A DNA stretch of 64,000 nucleotides from Dasypus novemcinctus (lineage: Eukaryota > Chordata > Mammalia > Cingulata > Dasypodidae). The notes under the pieces were generated by a model. That model was given only the letters and a program-made list of their open reading frames with translations, did no database searches and was not told where the DNA came from. The stretch is taken from the NCBI RefSeq assembly GCF_030445035.2, contig NC_080678.1:117185947-117249946 (forward strand), written 5' to 3'. The position numbers and the translations under genes were made by a program. Positions 61,550-64,000 of this stretch are shown here, one piece after another (position 1 is the first letter of the stretch; each line of letters starts with the position of its first letter).

Positions 61550-62433
61550 TAAATACTTAGTAGCATGCAATATTAGAAACCGTTTCCTAAAAGCAAGTTG
61601 GCAGGGGAGCTTGGTTGCTGTTAATCTTTCCTGTTATAAAATTACCTTTTATTATTATTATCATCAATTCAGTTTTATATATATATATTTAAGAATGACC
61701 TTTTGGAATTAGCCATTTAATACCTTAATGTAAACAATGCTTTATTAAACCTTTTATTATTATTTATAACCATATAGACTATTGAAGATAAATTTTATGT
61801 TTACAGAACACATTCCCTTACGTAAAGTTATCACAATACCTTTTACACTTGCCGCATGCAAATTAAGTTTCAAGAGTTTCTGAAAAATTAGCCATCCTAC
61901 TTTAGGACAAAATACGTCTTTTTGCAAAACTTATTACATTTCTGTTAGCATTTTTACAAACTTTTAACCTTTTTAATATTCATATAAGTTTTACATTCTT
62001 CATATTATCCTGTGAAGAAAAATAAGTTATTCATTTTAATGTAGGCAAGAACAACTTTTTATGAAGACATACAGTTAATTTTGTTAATTAAGACTTACAA
62101 TTTTTTTTTGAAATTGTAGATATCTTATTAACATTTAAACTTATGTATTAATATAATAAACTTAAGTATTAATATAAGTGCTTATTTAATTTTTGGCCAT
62201 TTGGATAGAGCTCTTTTAAAGATTTCTAGTAATTTATATTTACCATCCGGAGGTATCATAACATATGTTGACATTGAACGAACAGACAGACAAACACAGA
62301 ACAATTACAACACATTAACAGGAATATATATTTACAGTTGACTCATAACTCTTACTTTCTTGGTATAGCTGCTTTTAAATCCTTTTTTATATAGCATATC
62401 ATAGATTATACCCTTCAAGATTTCTTCTGGACT
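61550..62433 (-). other. AT-rich non-coding segment in place of pro-pol
   Basis: About 880 bp, very A+T-rich, stop-rich in all frames, unlike the CpG-rich LTR and leader. No protease, RT or integrase motif. Parts resemble the AT-rich segment at 34.2-36.8 kb. Confidence 0.7.
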
Positions 62434-62685
62434 TCATGTTGCCTGTAATAAGCCAGGAGGGAATCTTTTACCTTCCTGCTCCACAGCAAAAGTGACCCTA
62501 TCTATAAGGCGAGTATAGGTGTCCGGGTCCCAAAGCTGACATGTGGTAAGCCATGGATTAAAGGGGAGAAGAAGGTCCCAATATACTTGGAGCTGTTTCA
62601 AAGAGATCTTACACCGGTGAGTGTCTAGGAGACCAGTGAGGGCCTGAACTTGTGGGGCTTGCTTAGCAGATAGGATGTTACCCAT
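62434..62685 (-). pseudogene. Gag N-terminal (matrix) fragment
   Basis: An 83-codon frame starts MGN with Ser at position 6, the pattern for N-myristoylation of retroviral matrix. It continues with an amphipathic helical region and a PW-containing core (FNPWLTT), and stops after PPGLLQAT. The rest of matrix and all capsid and nucleocapsid are absent. The frame is open 63 codons upstream without a stop, but the MGN start fits the family. It could at most yield a membrane-targeted stub. Confidence 0.75.
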
Positions 62686-62721
62686 TGCTAATGGCCTTTT
62701 GGAGCCGATAAGAAAAGGGGC

Positions 62722-62731
62722 CCTTACCTTG
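62722..62731 (-). promoter_or_regulatory. Candidate major splice donor
   Basis: Minus strand CAAG/GTAAGG with GT at 62727-62726, 41 bases before the gag ATG. A strong consensus match at the normal retroviral place. Confidence 0.7.
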
Positions 62732-62924
62732 AGAGCGTGGCGATGGGAGCCGAGGTGCGCGGTGAGACGAGGGGTCGGAGCTGGTGGGGCTCCGACGGTG
62801 GTCGCGGGCCAAGAGAAGGCCCCGACGAGGGGAGGGTGGGACGACGAGCAGTGGAGCAAGGCAAAGGGGAGCAAGCGCAGAGGGGAGGAGGCAGAGGTGA
62901 AGGCAGGGGTGGAGGTGCTCAGGC

Positions 62925-63793
62925 ACGCGCTCCTGAGAGTTTTATTGGCGCCTCTTAATCATAGCGGGTTGGTATAAGCCCCCGACATGGAAGGAGCAAG
63001 CCATCCAGTGATTCTCCCAGACTGCCGTGGATCATATGAGGTCACCAAGGTTCAGGAGCAGCAATGCAGAGCGAAAAGATAGGGGTGAGAAGAGAGGAGG
63101 GCGTAGGGCTGTGGTAGGGTTACTTCAGATGTGCAAGCGCGTGCTCCTGAGAAATCCAAGGCTCCTCTTAATCATAGCGGGTCGGTATAAGCCCCCGACA
63201 TGGAAGGAGAAAGCCATCTAGCGATTCTCCCAGACTGCCGTGGATCGTATGAGGTAGCCAAGGCTCAGGTAGCAGCAATGTTGCACGAGAGAAGTCCCAA
63301 GGTGAGAAGAGAGGAGGGTGTAGGGCTGTGGTAGGATTACTTCAGACGTGCAAGTGCACGCTCCCGAGAAATCCAAGGCTCCTCTTAATCATAGCGGGTC
63401 GGTATAAGCCCCCGACATGGAAGGAGAAAGCCATCCAGCGATTCTCCCAGACCGCCGTGGATCGTATGAGGTAGCCAAGGCTCAGGTAGCAGCAATGTTG
63501 CATGAGAGAAGTCCCAAGGTGAGAAGAGAGGAGGGCGTAGGGCTGTGGTAGGATTACTTCAGACGTGCAAGTGCACGCTCCCGAGAAATCCAAGGCTCCT
63601 CTTAATCATAGCGGGTCGGTATAAGCCCCCGACATGGAAGGAGAAAGCCATCCAGTGATTCTCCCAGACTGCCGTGGATCGTATGAGGTAGCCAAGGCTC
63701 AGGTAGCAGCAATGTTGCATGAGAGAAGCCCCACAGTGAGAAGAGGGGGGGAGGCCGCCAGGTTATGGAGTAAGGCTGTGGTGGAGTTGCCTT
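62925..63793 (-). repeat. Four tandem 213-217-bp repeats forming the proviral leader
   Basis: The landmark aatcatagcggg occurs at 62957, 63170, 63387 and 63604 (spacings 213, 217, 217). Each unit also has cccccgacatggaagga, gattctcccaga, gccgtggatc and gagaagagaggaggg. The two middle spacings are nearly identical copies; the gag-side unit is the most diverged. The array fills the space between primer binding site and gag, where packaging signals are usually found. Confidence 0.95.
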
Positions 63794-63811
63794 GCCCCAC
63801 GTTGGGCGCCA
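63794..63811 (-). promoter_or_regulatory. Primer binding site, tRNA-Lys1,2 type
   Basis: Minus strand TGGCGCCCAACGTGGGGC, two bases from the LTR end. This is the established Lys1,2 binding site of type D and some other retroviruses. It fixes the provirus orientation and the 5' LTR position. Confidence 0.95.
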
Positions 63812-63813
63812 GC

Positions 63814-64000
63814 TGCGGCAGCTTGCTCGGTCAGTAGAGGTGGGGTCTGGCTGCGGATGAGGGGTCGGTCCAGCTCTGGACGAGGGGTCGGTCCCGCTTG
63901 GGACGAGGGGTCGGTCCCACTTGGGACGAGGGGTCGGTCCGGCAGCAGACGAGGGATCGGTCTCACAAGGGGTTGCGCGGTTTGGCTGACAGGGTCGCCC
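63814..64000 (-). repeat. 5' LTR (U5 end), incomplete at window edge
   Basis: Homologous to 59745-59936 of the 3' LTR, including the 23-bp repeats. About ten differences, mostly at CpG sites, over about 190 bases by eye. U3 and R lie beyond 64000. Confidence 0.9.

Larger units (their letters stand above)
59686..64000 (-). mobile_element. Class II-like (betaretrovirus-related) provirus, pol-less; 5' LTR runs off the window
   Basis: Minus-strand order: 5' LTR (from 64000+ to 63814), primer binding site, tandem-repeat leader, splice donor, short gag start, AT-rich non-coding segment (62430-61550), two small related membrane frames, short env, polypurine tract and 3' LTR (60678-59686). CpG dinucleotides are abundant in the LTRs and leader, and the visible parts of the two LTRs differ at about ten of about 190 aligned sites by eye, so the insertion is moderately young. 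The internal region is about 3.1 kb and lacks protease, RT and integrase, so it depended on another virus or ERV. A possible 6-bp left target site is ctctta (59680-59685); the right side is outside the window. Confidence 0.85.

Noticed and set aside
62925-63793. CRISPR-like array
   Set aside because: The repeats are long (213-217 bp), directly adjoining and inside a provirus leader; no spacers and a vertebrate genome.

Overview
This is mammalian nuclear DNA, almost certainly from an armadillo (Xenarthra, Dasypus-like). The main evidence is five copies of the tRNA-derived DAS SINE, the armadillo-lineage short repeat, four of them with clear target-site duplications. They sit in a dense background of L1 and endogenous-retrovirus (ERV) sequence. 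I found no intact host protein-coding gene, no functional RNA gene and nothing bacterial. The host-derived genes I could recognise are retrocopies: an intronless KRAB zinc-finger relic (about 3.25-5.0 kb, minus strand), an HMGN1 relic (about 6.94-9.13 kb, plus strand) and a short mRNA 3'-end copy (about 57.7 kb).

Layout. 0-15 kb: AT-rich DNA with the two retropseudogenes, two DAS SINEs, a solo ERVL-type LTR with 5-bp target duplication, old L1/L2 scraps and a second solo LTR (14.7-15.4 kb). 15.8-18.8 kb: antisense L1. 19.0-22.1 kb: non-autonomous ERVL/MaLR-type element in tandem LTR-internal-LTR-internal form, with a Leu-type primer binding site. 22.3-27.4 kb: antisense L1 3' UTR, then an ERVL provirus remnant (3' LTR, integrase, RNase H, RT with YIDD, protease) carrying a 98-bp internal copy of its own RT region. 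27.4-33.5 kb: an inverted (twin-primed) L1, then a long antisense L1 holding nested SINEs. 33.6-37.5 kb: a decayed, AT-rich, LTR-bounded element. 37.5-39.3 kb: antisense L1. 42.4-52.2 kb: a pile of sense L1 fragments. 52.6-58.4 kb: antisense L1s, one reaching its 5' end with a YY1-like start and tandem 5' UTR units.

58.4-64.0 kb is the most interesting part. A gammaretrovirus-like 3' LTR with its polypurine tract is followed by a second, CpG-rich, class II-like provirus on the minus strand, whose 5' LTR runs off the window. That provirus has a Lys1,2-type primer binding site, a leader made of four tandem 213-217-bp repeats, a splice donor, a short gag start, an AT-rich segment where pro-pol would be, a pair of related small membrane-protein reading frames, a shortened env and a repeat-rich LTR whose 3' copy contains an internal duplicated primer binding site. 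It cannot replicate alone: pol is absent and gag and env are broken or shortened.

All LTR elements I could orient (eight) lie on the minus strand. This is the bias expected if the window lies in an intron of a plus-strand gene, but no exon was recognised. Family names rest on recognising sequence patterns by eye; no search was run.
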